From IMG/VR virus record IMGVR_UViG_3300031963_010483, positions 1-32,499 of that record: a stretch of 32,499 nt of DNA; one strand, 5' to 3'. The notes below the pieces were generated by a model. The model made no database searches and was not told the origin of the DNA. It was given only the letters and a program-made list of their open reading frames with translations. This DNA is from a virus. How positions within the stretch are numbered: the stretch's first letter is position 1; every line of letters begins with the position of its first letter. The position numbers and the translations under genes are program-made. Of this stretch, positions 23,239 through 30,073 are shown one piece after another.

Positions 23239-23747
23239 AAAGACACTGTGGGCGTTGTTCCGTTAGAGCACTCAAATACCGCATTAAAACTATGACCACA
23301 AGGACCACCTGTTAAAATCGTATTACCATATAAAAAATATCTTGTATCTGAATTACATGTTGATAAACCAACCTCTGCATAATTATCTGTTGAACTTAAA
23401 TTAAAAGCTTCATAAAATCCCTGATCATCTTTAAAATTAGGACAATATAAAACTAATGTCATGTAAGTAATATTACCATTAGAAATGGTAGCAAATAGAT
23501 AGTAGAATGATGCTACGCTCAAAAATTCTGGATAAGGACATGATGTGTCGGTAAAATCATATTGAATGGTTCCTGTACCATTAATACCGAATATTCCCTG
23601 AAGAAGACTTCCAGATAAAATAGTTGGATTATTCTGCCCACCAGTACCAAACTTACCACAGCAATATTCACAACAGCAACACTCTAAGAGTTTACCATCT
23701 CTAGATGTTAATCCACCTTTAGCGTTATCAAAATAAAGTGGAGTCAT
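23223..23747 (-). CDS. Hypothetical protein with an N-terminal Cys cluster
   Basis: The product has 174 residues. Near the N-terminus it carries LLECCCCEYCCGKFG (about 20-34), six Cys in nine residues, followed by a beta-rich, Gly/Ser/Thr-rich body with further paired Cys (SCPYPEF, LYCPNF, STCNSD, GGPCGHS, FECSNG). There is no signal peptide. Clustered Cys suggests metal binding or lipid modification. No family is recognised. Its ATG overlaps the preceding stop as TAATG. The beta-rich body looks like a structural or adhesin-type domain, but position among glycosyltransferase genes does not settle this. Confidence 0.5.
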   Translation of the reverse strand: MTPLYFDNAKGGLTSRDGKLLECCCCEYCCGKFGTGGQNNPTILSGSLLQGIFGINGTGTIQYDFTDTSCPYPEFLSVASFYYLFATISNGNITYMTLVLYCPNFKDDQGFYEAFNLSSTDNYAEVGLSTCNSDTRYFLYGNTILTGGPCGHSFNAVFECSNGTTPTVSLWKVE

Positions 23748-23929
23748 TATTTATAATCTTCCCAATTCTCCCAGTCTTCATTCTCATCAAGCATTTGCTT
23801 TTTTTGCTTAAATTCTTTGCTTGCTTTTTTCTGATACGAGAATTCATCATCATAAAAATCTTTATTATGACTTTTATTTTTGATATGGTTTCTTTTGCTG
23901 CTTTTTTTGTTTTCGTCGAAATTTTTCAT
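23747..23929 (-). CDS. Small charged hypothetical protein
   Basis: The frame is open from a TTG at 23945-23947. The ATG at 23927-23929 is preferred as start (60 residues), since the TTG would begin within a few bases of the predicted transcript start. The product is extremely hydrophilic, rich in Lys, Asp, Glu and Asn, with SYQKKASKEFKQKKQMLDEN and an acidic Trp-containing end (EDWENWEDYK). No fold is recognised. It is the first gene after the largest non-coding gap and is coupled to the Cys-cluster gene. Confidence 0.45.
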   Translation of the reverse strand: MKNFDENKKSSKRNHIKNKSHNKDFYDDEFSYQKKASKEFKQKKQMLDENEDWENWEDYK

Positions 23930-23947
23930 AATTGTGTCAAAGTTCAA

Positions 23948-24075
23948 TTAGCCTATATTGTAGTAAATGGTTCGTAGAGTTTGTCAAGGTTCTAAAATTA
24001 TTTTTTAAAATTTTGAGCATTTGACAACAATCTCTTTTGAGATTATTAGTTATACAGGCCGGGTGATATTATATA
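23948..24075 (-). promoter_or_regulatory. Intergenic region with hairpin and a putative promoter
   Basis: This 128-base gap is the longest protein-free stretch in the window. On the minus strand it holds a 6-bp hairpin with AAAA loop (24029-24044, AATCTC/GAGATT), an A/T-only stretch, then TTGACA (23982-23987) and TACAAT (23957-23962) spaced by 19 bases. The spacing is long for sigma70 but both hexamers are good. It probably separates two transcription units; the hairpin lacks a U tract. Confidence 0.4.
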
Positions 24076-24792
24076 CTATCCATACATAAACTTATAGGCC
24101 GTTAAGTCTTCAATATCATTGAAATTATGCTCATCAAACTCTTCTGTCGGTCTGGTAAAATAGACATCAGCACGACCCCTATTTATTTTTGATATAAATT
24201 CTTCTTTAGTTTTGACAAAATAATGATTTAATTGTGCAATATTATCACTACCATTATAATTATATGGACCACGAATAATAGTTTTTTCGGCGCTCATTGA
24301 ATATAGATTTGTGTGGTGTGGATTTATGAATTTATGTAAATAATTTAAATTAATTATGGTTTTAATATGTCTATTAATATTAATTTGTCTCTTAGTAAAT
24401 CTTTTTATTAAACTATATTCATTATTATGAATATTTGTTAAATGGTTATCGCCAAATAATACCCAATTAATACCCACAGCTGGATAAGATTTATAGTCAC
24501 TAATAAATTCTTTAATATTTTTATGTTGTTTTAATACTAAAAATTCATCAATATCAAAAAATGCTGCCCATTGGTATTTATTTCTAAAATGATTTATAAA
24601 ATGATTATATGCTGATAATTGTCTAATATTTCCATCAAATGGAATTTTAATTACATTAGATTCATTTATCTTACATCTCCAATTGTTTTCATAAATATAA
24701 ATATTGTCAAAACCAATTTTTTTATGATAATCTATCCATTCTTTGATATAATTATCTTCATTCTTAGCAATACATACTAGAGCTATTTTCAT
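24076..24792 (-). CDS. Glycosyltransferase, GT92/GT2-like
   Basis: The product has 238 residues. The N-terminus KIALVCIAKNEDNYIKEWID (2-21) is the usual start of this GT-A group, followed by HKKIGFDNIYIYENN and the metal motif WAAFFDIDEFLV (75-86) with D80-I-D82. The region around GINWVLFGDNH and the C-terminal AQLNHYFVKTKEEFISKINRG also match the family. It probably adds a sugar to a surface or virion glycan. It begins directly at the subtilase stop with a weak ribosome site, so coupling is likely. Confidence 0.75.
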   Translation of the reverse strand: MKIALVCIAKNEDNYIKEWIDYHKKIGFDNIYIYENNWRCKINESNVIKIPFDGNIRQLSAYNHFINHFRNKYQWAAFFDIDEFLVLKQHKNIKEFISDYKSYPAVGINWVLFGDNHLTNIHNNEYSLIKRFTKRQININRHIKTIINLNYLHKFINPHHTNLYSMSAEKTIIRGPYNYNGSDNIAQLNHYFVKTKEEFISKINRGRADVYFTRPTEEFDEHNFNDIEDLTAYKFMYG

Positions 24793-25704
24793 TTACAACA
24801 CTGGGTAAAGTATACCGTATCCCTCATATGTTTTTTGATGTGCATATTTTTTATTGACTAAAGACTTAGCATTAGTTTTGAATATATTAATATAATCTTG
24901 TGCTGTTTTAGGAACAACTAAATTATTTTTTCTACGATAAGATAATAATAATGATGCACAACCTATAGCAAAAGGTGTGGACATACTAGTACCACTCATA
25001 CTAGCATAATTATTTTTAGGTACACAACTGACTATATCCTTACCAGGACATAGAAAATCTAATTGTTCACCAGTACATGTAAAATTTGTTCTATTAAGAT
25101 TTCTATCTATTGCACCAATACTTATTGTGTTTTCATTTCCAGCAGGAAATAATAGACTATGTTTTTCTCCACTATTACCGGCAGCACAAAATATTACTAC
25201 GCTTTTTTGAGTGGCATATTCGATAGCTTTTTTAATATCTGGTGGTTCATTTTCACATCCAAGTGACATTCCAATGAAATCACACCCATAATCTACAGCC
25301 CAAACTATACCTTTTGCTATATCATAATTATTTCCACTACCATCATCATGCAGAGCTTTTATTGGTATAATTTTTGTTTTTGGTGCAACACCAACCATAC
25401 CTTTTGAATTATTTTCAGCAGCAATTGTTCCGCTAACATGGGTGCCATGACCATTACCATCTATTGGGTCTTTTTTATTATTTACTAAGTTAATTCCTTG
25501 TAATAAATTATTTTTTAAATCATCATGATTAATATCACATCCAGTATCTATTATTGCTACTCTAACACCATCTCCTGTAGAAGATTTCCATAATTGTTGT
25601 ATATTGAATTTACTAATTTCCCATCCATAAAATTGTTCTGTATTTTTATTTAAACCATATAAATCTTCTCTAATGAATGGTAATAATGCACAATCATTTT
25701 TCAT
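24793..25704 (-). CDS. Subtilisin-like serine protease of the intracellular type
   Basis: The product has 303 residues. The triad is complete: D53 in AIIDTGCD, H86 in GNGHGTHVSG, S240 in SGTSMSTP, with oxyanion N177 in AAGNSG. There is no signal peptide or long propeptide. The N-terminal ALLPFIRED (6-14) resembles the LIPY extension that keeps Bacillus intracellular subtilisins inactive until cleaved, and total length fits that family (about 320). GGAGGA gives a strong ribosome site, and the gene overlaps the trypsin-like protease gene by 11 bases. The paired genes suggest a proteolytic cascade or two-compartment protease system; substrates are unknown. Confidence 0.85.
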   Translation of the reverse strand: MKNDCALLPFIREDLYGLNKNTEQFYGWEISKFNIQQLWKSSTGDGVRVAIIDTGCDINHDDLKNNLLQGINLVNNKKDPIDGNGHGTHVSGTIAAENNSKGMVGVAPKTKIIPIKALHDDGSGNNYDIAKGIVWAVDYGCDFIGMSLGCENEPPDIKKAIEYATQKSVVIFCAAGNSGEKHSLLFPAGNENTISIGAIDRNLNRTNFTCTGEQLDFLCPGKDIVSCVPKNNYASMSGTSMSTPFAIGCASLLLSYRRKNNLVVPKTAQDYINIFKTNAKSLVNKKYAHQKTYEGYGILYPVL

Positions 25705-26455
25705 TTAATTCCTCCTTAACTGTTTTATTAATCCAATCTATAAATTGGCTAACTCTTGTGTGTCCACTCTCTGTTTGATAAGTTGATTTCAAAGTGATTG
25801 CTTTACCCTCAGAAATCACGCAGGAGTTGATACCAGCGAGTTTACCGTCAATAAATAAACCGCCGCCACTGTCACCACTAGCAATTAAAAACTCAAGACT
25901 GGTGCGGCCAGAACCTTTGGTAGCAGAACACATTAATAAATGTCGATCAATATAATCTATTTTATTAGATCCGGCCCTTTGTTTACCATCACCAATTTCA
26001 GCACCAGTAATAAAATTACCACTGATACCGAATCCAGAGATACAACAAATTTTACCCTTCTCATCAGAGTCTGTATATAAATCAGGATAAAAATCTAGAT
26101 CAATATCCTTTTCTGTAAAACCTATTGCGATATCATTGTATCCAAATTTATTATCATCAAATCCAGTATGATAAACTACTTTATAGATACAGATTTCTTT
26201 TTTATTAATTTGAATTTGACAAGATAGTGTGTCTTTAACAACATGTGCTGCTGTTAAGATAACTCTTGGTCTAATGGCAACACCAGATCCACAATAATTT
26301 AGATCATTTTTGGTTTTACCACAGACTTTACCAACATAAGTAAATTTGGTAGCATATTCGAGATATTTAGAGTCTGGTGTATTTGGATCAATTGTACCAG
26401 ATAATGCTATCGTAGATATGGTAGCAAATAAAATAGATAGTAATATTTTAAGCAA
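25694..26455 (-). CDS. Exported trypsin-like (S1) serine protease
   Basis: The start is a TTG at 26453-26455 with AGAGGTG 4 nt upstream; no better start exists. The 253-residue product begins with a signal peptide (LKILLSILFATISTIALSG, 2-20). The catalytic residues are visible: H71 in ILTAAHVV, D108 in GYNDIAIG, S196 in ASGDSGGGLF. Cys pairs (C45/C55, C79/C89, C137/C138, C176, C212) are consistent with disulfides outside the cytoplasm. The protein would be secreted to the periplasm or medium. A hairpin overlaps the ribosome site, and a GGTGTAATTT motif lies upstream. Confidence 0.85.
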   Translation of the reverse strand: MLKILLSILFATISTIALSGTIDPNTPDSKYLEYATKFTYVGKVCGKTKNDLNYCGSGVAIRPRVILTAAHVVKDTLSCQIQINKKEICIYKVVYHTGFDDNKFGYNDIAIGFTEKDIDLDFYPDLYTDSDEKGKICCISGFGISGNFITGAEIGDGKQRAGSNKIDYIDRHLLMCSATKGSGRTSLEFLIASGDSGGGLFIDGKLAGINSCVISEGKAITLKSTYQTESGHTRVSQFIDWINKTVKEELNEK

Positions 26456-26461
26456 GGTTCA

Positions 26462-26491
26462 CCTCTTTTCTTTAGAGGGTTATTTTTAACC
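26462..26491 (-). promoter_or_regulatory. Leader hairpins over the ribosome site of the exported protease
   Basis: On the minus strand a 5-bp stem GGTTA/TAACC (26478-26482 with 26487-26491) is followed by a stem CCTCT/AGAGG (26462-26466 with 26474-26478). The two stems share base 26478, so they are mutually exclusive. The second pairs the AGAGG of the Shine-Dalgarno site, which could limit translation of the TTG start. Confidence 0.3.
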
Positions 26492-26496
26492 TTACT

Positions 26497-26506
26497 AAAT
26501 TACACC
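26497..26506 (-). promoter_or_regulatory. Candidate phage promoter motif (GGTGTAATTT), exported protease
   Basis: The minus strand reads AATT-GGTGTAATTT right after the AlkB-like stop (26512-26514) and 41 nt before the TTG start. The block 26493-26517 is near-identical to 4742-4768, linking the protease gene to the same control as a virion-type gene. Confidence 0.5.
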
Positions 26507-26511
26507 AATTA

Positions 26512-27018
26512 TTAGCCCAATCTAAATACTATAGAGTATCTAGTATCCTTAACTGGTGGAACAGAATGTTTCCAGTCGTACCTAATCTCCCCCCTCATTT
26601 GTACCAGACTACGGATAGGTAATTTGATTGAAAATGTTTCGTTCTCTTTAGTAAAAACCATTGTGGCATCAGATAATAAACTTAAAATACTAATTACTTC
26701 TCCACTAGTTTTAGTATCAATATGGGGCGCTATAGAATTGCCTTTTAAGTATTCATTGATAGAAACAGAGTTTGGTTTTATTTCTAAATAACCACATTCT
26801 ACTATTTTTTGAGAAATTTTATCTAAGTAGTTTGGTATAATATCAGATACCATATTGGTTTCATATGGTAATGAGGATCCGTATCTCTTAATACTATTTC
26901 TTAGTAAGTTACTTTTTGTGGTTTTTCTAGGTGGTGCTAGATTTGATAATATTACTTTCTCTTCCTCTTCTGATATAAAATCAGTAATTAATTTTAATCC
27001 TAGGGCTTCGATATCCAT
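26512..27018 (-). CDS. AlkB-like 2-oxoglutarate/Fe(II) dioxygenase
   Basis: The product has 168 residues. The iron ligands are H99 and D101 (APHID) and H151 (DWKHSVPP), and the 2-oxoglutarate-binding arginines fit R160 and R166 (DTRYSIVFR). The phrases ISILSLLSDATMVF and LVQMRGEIRYDWKH are typical of AlkB homologues. It is shorter than E. coli AlkB (216), mostly at the N-terminus. It probably removes alkyl groups from DNA or RNA bases. GGAAT before the ATG is a moderate ribosome site. It overlaps the thioredoxin-like gene by 19 bases and follows RuvB, giving a repair-type neighbourhood. Confidence 0.85.
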   Translation of the reverse strand: MDIEALGLKLITDFISEEEEKVILSNLAPPRKTTKSNLLRNSIKRYGSSLPYETNMVSDIIPNYLDKISQKIVECGYLEIKPNSVSINEYLKGNSIAPHIDTKTSGEVISILSLLSDATMVFTKENETFSIKLPIRSLVQMRGEIRYDWKHSVPPVKDTRYSIVFRLG

Positions 27019-27368
27019 TTGATAAATTCCTTACTATTATTATAGCCAACTTTACGTTTAATCTCCACTCGATTATGGAGAACAATAAAATCTGGTATAG
27101 TAGATACTCTATACTCCTTAATAATATCTTTATTCGTATCAAAGTCTATATAACATACAATTTTATCTTTTAAAATATCATCTCCTGTCATTTCACTCTT
27201 AAATTTATTGCAATACTTGCACCAGTCTGCCGTAAATACTATTAGAATATCTTTTTTTGATGATTCTGACAGGGCCACAGCATCAACCAGACTATCTAAA
27301 TATATGGTATCATCGCACAGAGCGTTTAATGGAAATAAGAACACTAGTATTAGATATAAAATTTTCAT
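27000..27368 (-). CDS. Exported thioredoxin-like protein
   Basis: The product has 122 residues. Residues 1-18 (MKILYLILVFLFPLNALC) form a signal peptide or lipoprotein-type signal (Cys at 18). The thioredoxin fold follows with VFTADWCKYCNKF: the active-site pair is C50xxC53, with cis-proline P92 in STIPDFIV. Such exported proteins reduce or form disulfides in the periplasm. Phage relevance could be folding or activation of the Cys-rich exported protease encoded two genes downstream; that is inference. Its ATG overlaps the RuvB stop as ATGA. Confidence 0.8.
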   Translation of the reverse strand: MKILYLILVFLFPLNALCDDTIYLDSLVDAVALSESSKKDILIVFTADWCKYCNKFKSEMTGDDILKDKIVCYIDFDTNKDIIKEYRVSTIPDFIVLHNRVEIKRKVGYNNSKEFIKWISKP

Positions 27369-28255
27369 TTCTTAGCACCTATAACTCTACCTTTAGGAGT
27401 GCGACAAGCAAAACCTTCTCTAAGTAGAAATGGCTCAATACTATTCTCAATAGTTTCAATAGCAATACCAGACAACGACGAAATACTTTTCAAGCCTAGT
27501 GGATTACCTCTTGCTTTAGTCAAAACTTCTAAATAAAGTCTATCATAAATATCTAAACCATCTTTATCAATACCCTGACTACTAAAAACTTCATCAACTG
27601 ATAAGATTTTATCCTTATAAAAGGATACATAATTTTTATACCACTGCAATCTAGCATTTAAAATTCGTGGAGTACCTTTACTACGTCTAGCAATTTCAAT
27701 CAGATCATCTTCTTCTATCATTAGTCCGAGTTTATCAGCGTTCAATCCTGCTAGTTTTGCTAACTCATCCACGGTATAAAAAGACAAATGTTCTTTCATT
27801 TGAAAACGATCATAAAATGGTTGACTTAAACAACCACCACTTGTCGTAGCACCAACTAATGTAAATGCTGGAATATCAATAGTCTCTACGGTATTTTCAA
27901 CAGTGATTGTAATCTTAAAATCTTCCATTACTGGATATAAGAATTCTTCTACAATCTTTGGCAAGCGATGAATCTCATCAATAAATAATACTGATCTTGG
28001 AGCAAGACCCATAATATATGGAAGAATATTTTTAATACTGCGAATAGATGCTGCGTTCACAGTGTAGAGATTCACGGTCAGTTCTGTTGCTATAGCACTC
28101 GCTATGGTCGTTTTACCAAGGCCAGGAGGCCCATCAATTAAAACATGGGGTAGCACACCACCATTGTTAAGACAGCCATGCACCAGAATACGAAGTCTAT
28201 CAACAACCGCCGACTGACCAATAATATCATCAAATTTAGATGGACGAATTGACAT
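27365..28255 (-). CDS. ruvB: RuvB-like Holliday-junction branch-migration ATPase
   Basis: The product has 296 residues (E. coli RuvB 336). AAA+ motifs are present: Walker A GPPGLGKTT (42-50), Walker B LFIDEIHRL (90-98), sensor 1 GATTSGG (135-141), arginine finger R150 (PFYDRF), and sensor 2 GTPRILN (194-200). The C-terminal winged helix includes GLKSISSLSG and the RTPKGRVI motif near the end. The N-terminus starts at RPSKFDDIIGQ, so the short lead of bacterial RuvB is missing. No RuvA or RuvC gene is in the window. It could process recombination-driven replication intermediates. GGAGA precedes the ATG. Confidence 0.9.
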   Translation of the reverse strand: MSIRPSKFDDIIGQSAVVDRLRILVHGCLNNGGVLPHVLIDGPPGLGKTTIASAIATELTVNLYTVNAASIRSIKNILPYIMGLAPRSVLFIDEIHRLPKIVEEFLYPVMEDFKITITVENTVETIDIPAFTLVGATTSGGCLSQPFYDRFQMKEHLSFYTVDELAKLAGLNADKLGLMIEEDDLIEIARRSKGTPRILNARLQWYKNYVSFYKDKILSVDEVFSSQGIDKDGLDIYDRLYLEVLTKARGNPLGLKSISSLSGIAIETIENSIEPFLLREGFACRTPKGRVIGAKK

Positions 28256-28266
28256 AGGTTCTCCAA

Positions 28267-28680
28267 TTATTTATTGTTATCTTGATCTACTACCCAAAAT
28301 ATAAAATCGTTTTTTTCACTATCAAAAGCACTATCTATCAAGCCATCATTAACTAATTTAGCAAGTATGTTGCTAACCATTCTGCTATTGAACGATTCTA
28401 AAATTTCACTAAGAATCATATCATTAACAAAATAACTTTCCTGTTTGGTTTTTTTACTAACTTTAATCCTAATATGATTTTTTGCAATCACCACACACTC
28501 ATCATAAGTTAAGATTCTATCCAATTCGTCTTTATCTTTTGGTGCTAATTCAGACAAAGTATGAGTTAGATCATCATCTGCTGTTTCATTAATTTCTCCA
28601 AAAGACTTGAATACAAGTTCTCTAGCATGATTGATAAATCCAACCAGATCTTTTATTTGATACCAACTTTTTTCATTCAT
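28267..28680 (-). CDS. Hypothetical protein, possible winged-helix C-terminus
   Basis: The product has 137 residues, acidic and mainly helical. The final 50 residues (DMILSEILESFNSRMVSNIL, AKLVNDGLIDSAFD, then FIFWVVD) resemble a winged helix with a short beta wing, a common DNA-binding layout. The N-terminal part (WYQIKDLVGFINHARELVFK) is helical too. No precise family is recognised. AGGT precedes the ATG. It lies directly upstream of ruvB with an 11-base gap, so it may belong to DNA metabolism. Confidence 0.5.
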   Translation of the reverse strand: MNEKSWYQIKDLVGFINHARELVFKSFGEINETADDDLTHTLSELAPKDKDELDRILTYDECVVIAKNHIRIKVSKKTKQESYFVNDMILSEILESFNSRMVSNILAKLVNDGLIDSAFDSEKNDFIFWVVDQDNNK

Positions 28681-28688
28681 CGTAATAC

Positions 28689-29069
28689 CTAATTAAGAAT
28701 ATCATATAATCCTCTATAGTAAGATGGCTGACTAATAAAATGAATAGCATGATTCTCTAAATGTTTGATATAACTCATTTGAATTGGATTATAAACAAAA
28801 TATTTCATCTTCCATACGCCCTCATTAAAATGATTGTTCCCCAAATACAGGGGAGGGTTTAAGCCACCCGCTGTATTGGGGATCAAATCATTCACAGGAA
28901 ACGAAACACTAACAGGAAGATTGTCTATTTGACTAATTACATCTTTGATCCATTCGCTAAATCCCCAAAAGTTATTTAGATTGCCCACATCAATCTTGAA
29001 GTAGTGCTTTTTAATATGCTCTCCTTCAATATCTTCTGGCTCATCGGAATCGTTTGGAAATTTATTCAT
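28689..29069 (-). CDS. Hypothetical protein starting just after the tRNA gene
   Basis: The product has 126 residues, no membrane segment, with an acidic start (DSDEPEDIEGEH) and a body rich in aromatic residues (NNFWGFSEWIKD, VWKMKYFVYNP). No family is recognised. The ATG lies 6 nt after the predicted 3' end of the tRNA, and no Shine-Dalgarno sequence precedes it. Cleavage of the tRNA from the transcript would leave a nearly leaderless message. Confidence 0.5.
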   Translation of the reverse strand: MNKFPNDSDEPEDIEGEHIKKHYFKIDVGNLNNFWGFSEWIKDVISQIDNLPVSVSFPVNDLIPNTAGGLNPPLYLGNNHFNEGVWKMKYFVYNPIQMSYIKHLENHAIHFISQPSYYRGLYDILN

Positions 29070-29074
29070 AATAA

Positions 29075-29162
29075 AAGATGGCGAGGGAATCGAACCCCCT
29101 CACATAGCGTATGAATCTAAAGATACCAGAGGCTATGATCTTAGTCACCAGACTACCATACT
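29075..29162 (-). tRNA. tRNA or tRNA-like gene with enlarged anticodon arm, anticodon unassigned
   Basis: The minus strand has a clear T arm (GGGGG-TTCGATT-CCCTC), an acceptor 3' strand CCATCT that pairs with ATGG and AG around one extra U on the 5' side, TA at positions 8-9, a D arm (GTCT/AGAT with loop GGTGACTA), and a 6-bp anticodon-type stem CATAGC/GCTATG. The length is 88 nt. The loop closed by that stem has 23 nt instead of 7. A canonical anticodon cannot be chosen: candidates are CAT in TTCATAC at its 3' side, CTG in CTCTGGT at its 5' side, or TAG in an inner hairpin. G19 in the D loop is lost and no CCA is encoded. It may be divergent, degenerate or spliced. Confidence 0.6.
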
Positions 29163-29168
29163 TAAAGA

Positions 29169-30047
29169 TCAACTATAGAAACCGTAACCGTCAGTATCCT
29201 CGTCCTCATCATCTTCATAGTAAGCAGCGTCTACATCTTCCTCATCATCATTCCAGTTCCAATCATAATCGTTGGAATAATCCTCATCCTCATCCGTATA
29301 ATCATCCTCAGCAAAATTGGCAGAATAAAGAGGCTTTAGAAGTTCGCCTTGATATTCACCAACTACAAGATATTCGCATGTGCGAAGTTTCTCACAATTA
29401 CAATCAGTTGGTACACTCACAACATCCTTGGGATTAATCTTAACTATAATAATCTTATCGCCAGCCTCAAGACTACCATAACTAGCAACATAATTTAATG
29501 CACCAGCGTGAAGTCCATCAGAACAACCACGACTACGATTATCATCAACCTTTGCCCTGGTCATCTTACAAACATTACCAACGCTATTGTCAAATACTCC
29601 ACGATACTTATCCTTGTAGTCACTCCTGACTGCCTTATAAGCAAGGAAGTAACCATCCTCAGTGATAGGCAGATGCTCATGCTCAAGGAAATCATAAAGT
29701 TCCTTTTGACTCTGCATACTAGGATTCTCCATAAGATTATGAAGAAAGTTAACAAGAGGATAGAACGGTAGACCCTTGCTCATAAACTCAAGAATACGCT
29801 TGCTGATACTACCATGAACTTCCTCGCTCTCATACAAAACCTTACCATTCTTGATCTCCACAAGACCATCACTGAAAGTAGAGACAGCCTTTTCAATATC
29901 CACAATCTCCAACAGTTCATCTGCTGTTGCTGTTGGCAACGCTTCCAGAATCATCTTATAATTAATATGATCCGGCAAAACCTGATAGGTTCTATTATTA
30001 AGAACCAGTGTCAGATTACCATCAACCCACATAAACGGAACGCTCAT
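29169..30047 (-). CDS. rIIB-like lysis-inhibition/phage-fitness protein
   Basis: The product has 292 residues. Phrases such as MILEALPTATADELLEIVDI (31-50), VSTFSDGLVEIKNGKVLYES, FMSKGLPFYPLVNFLHNLME and EHEHLPITEDGYFLAYKAVR match the rIIB-type family. The segment after it, with DNRSRGCSDGLHAG and VVSVPTDCNCEKLRTCEYLV, is also typical. The C-terminal 50 residues are extremely acidic (Asp, Glu, Tyr). In T4, rIIA and rIIB are made together and their loss causes rapid lysis and failure on lambda lysogens; the biochemical role is not settled. AGGAG precedes the ATG, and rIIA-like lies directly upstream. Confidence 0.85.
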   Translation of the reverse strand: MSVPFMWVDGNLTLVLNNRTYQVLPDHINYKMILEALPTATADELLEIVDIEKAVSTFSDGLVEIKNGKVLYESEEVHGSISKRILEFMSKGLPFYPLVNFLHNLMENPSMQSQKELYDFLEHEHLPITEDGYFLAYKAVRSDYKDKYRGVFDNSVGNVCKMTRAKVDDNRSRGCSDGLHAGALNYVASYGSLEAGDKIIIVKINPKDVVSVPTDCNCEKLRTCEYLVVGEYQGELLKPLYSANFAEDDYTDEDEDYSNDYDWNWNDDEEDVDAAYYEDDEDEDTDGYGFYS

Positions 30048-30073
30048 TGTTTAATCTCCTGTGAAAAATTAAA

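Noticed and set aside
24021-24050. Plus-strand TTGACA with a TATTAG 17 bases later, possible antisense promoter
   Set aside because: The -10 is poor and no plus-strand gene follows.
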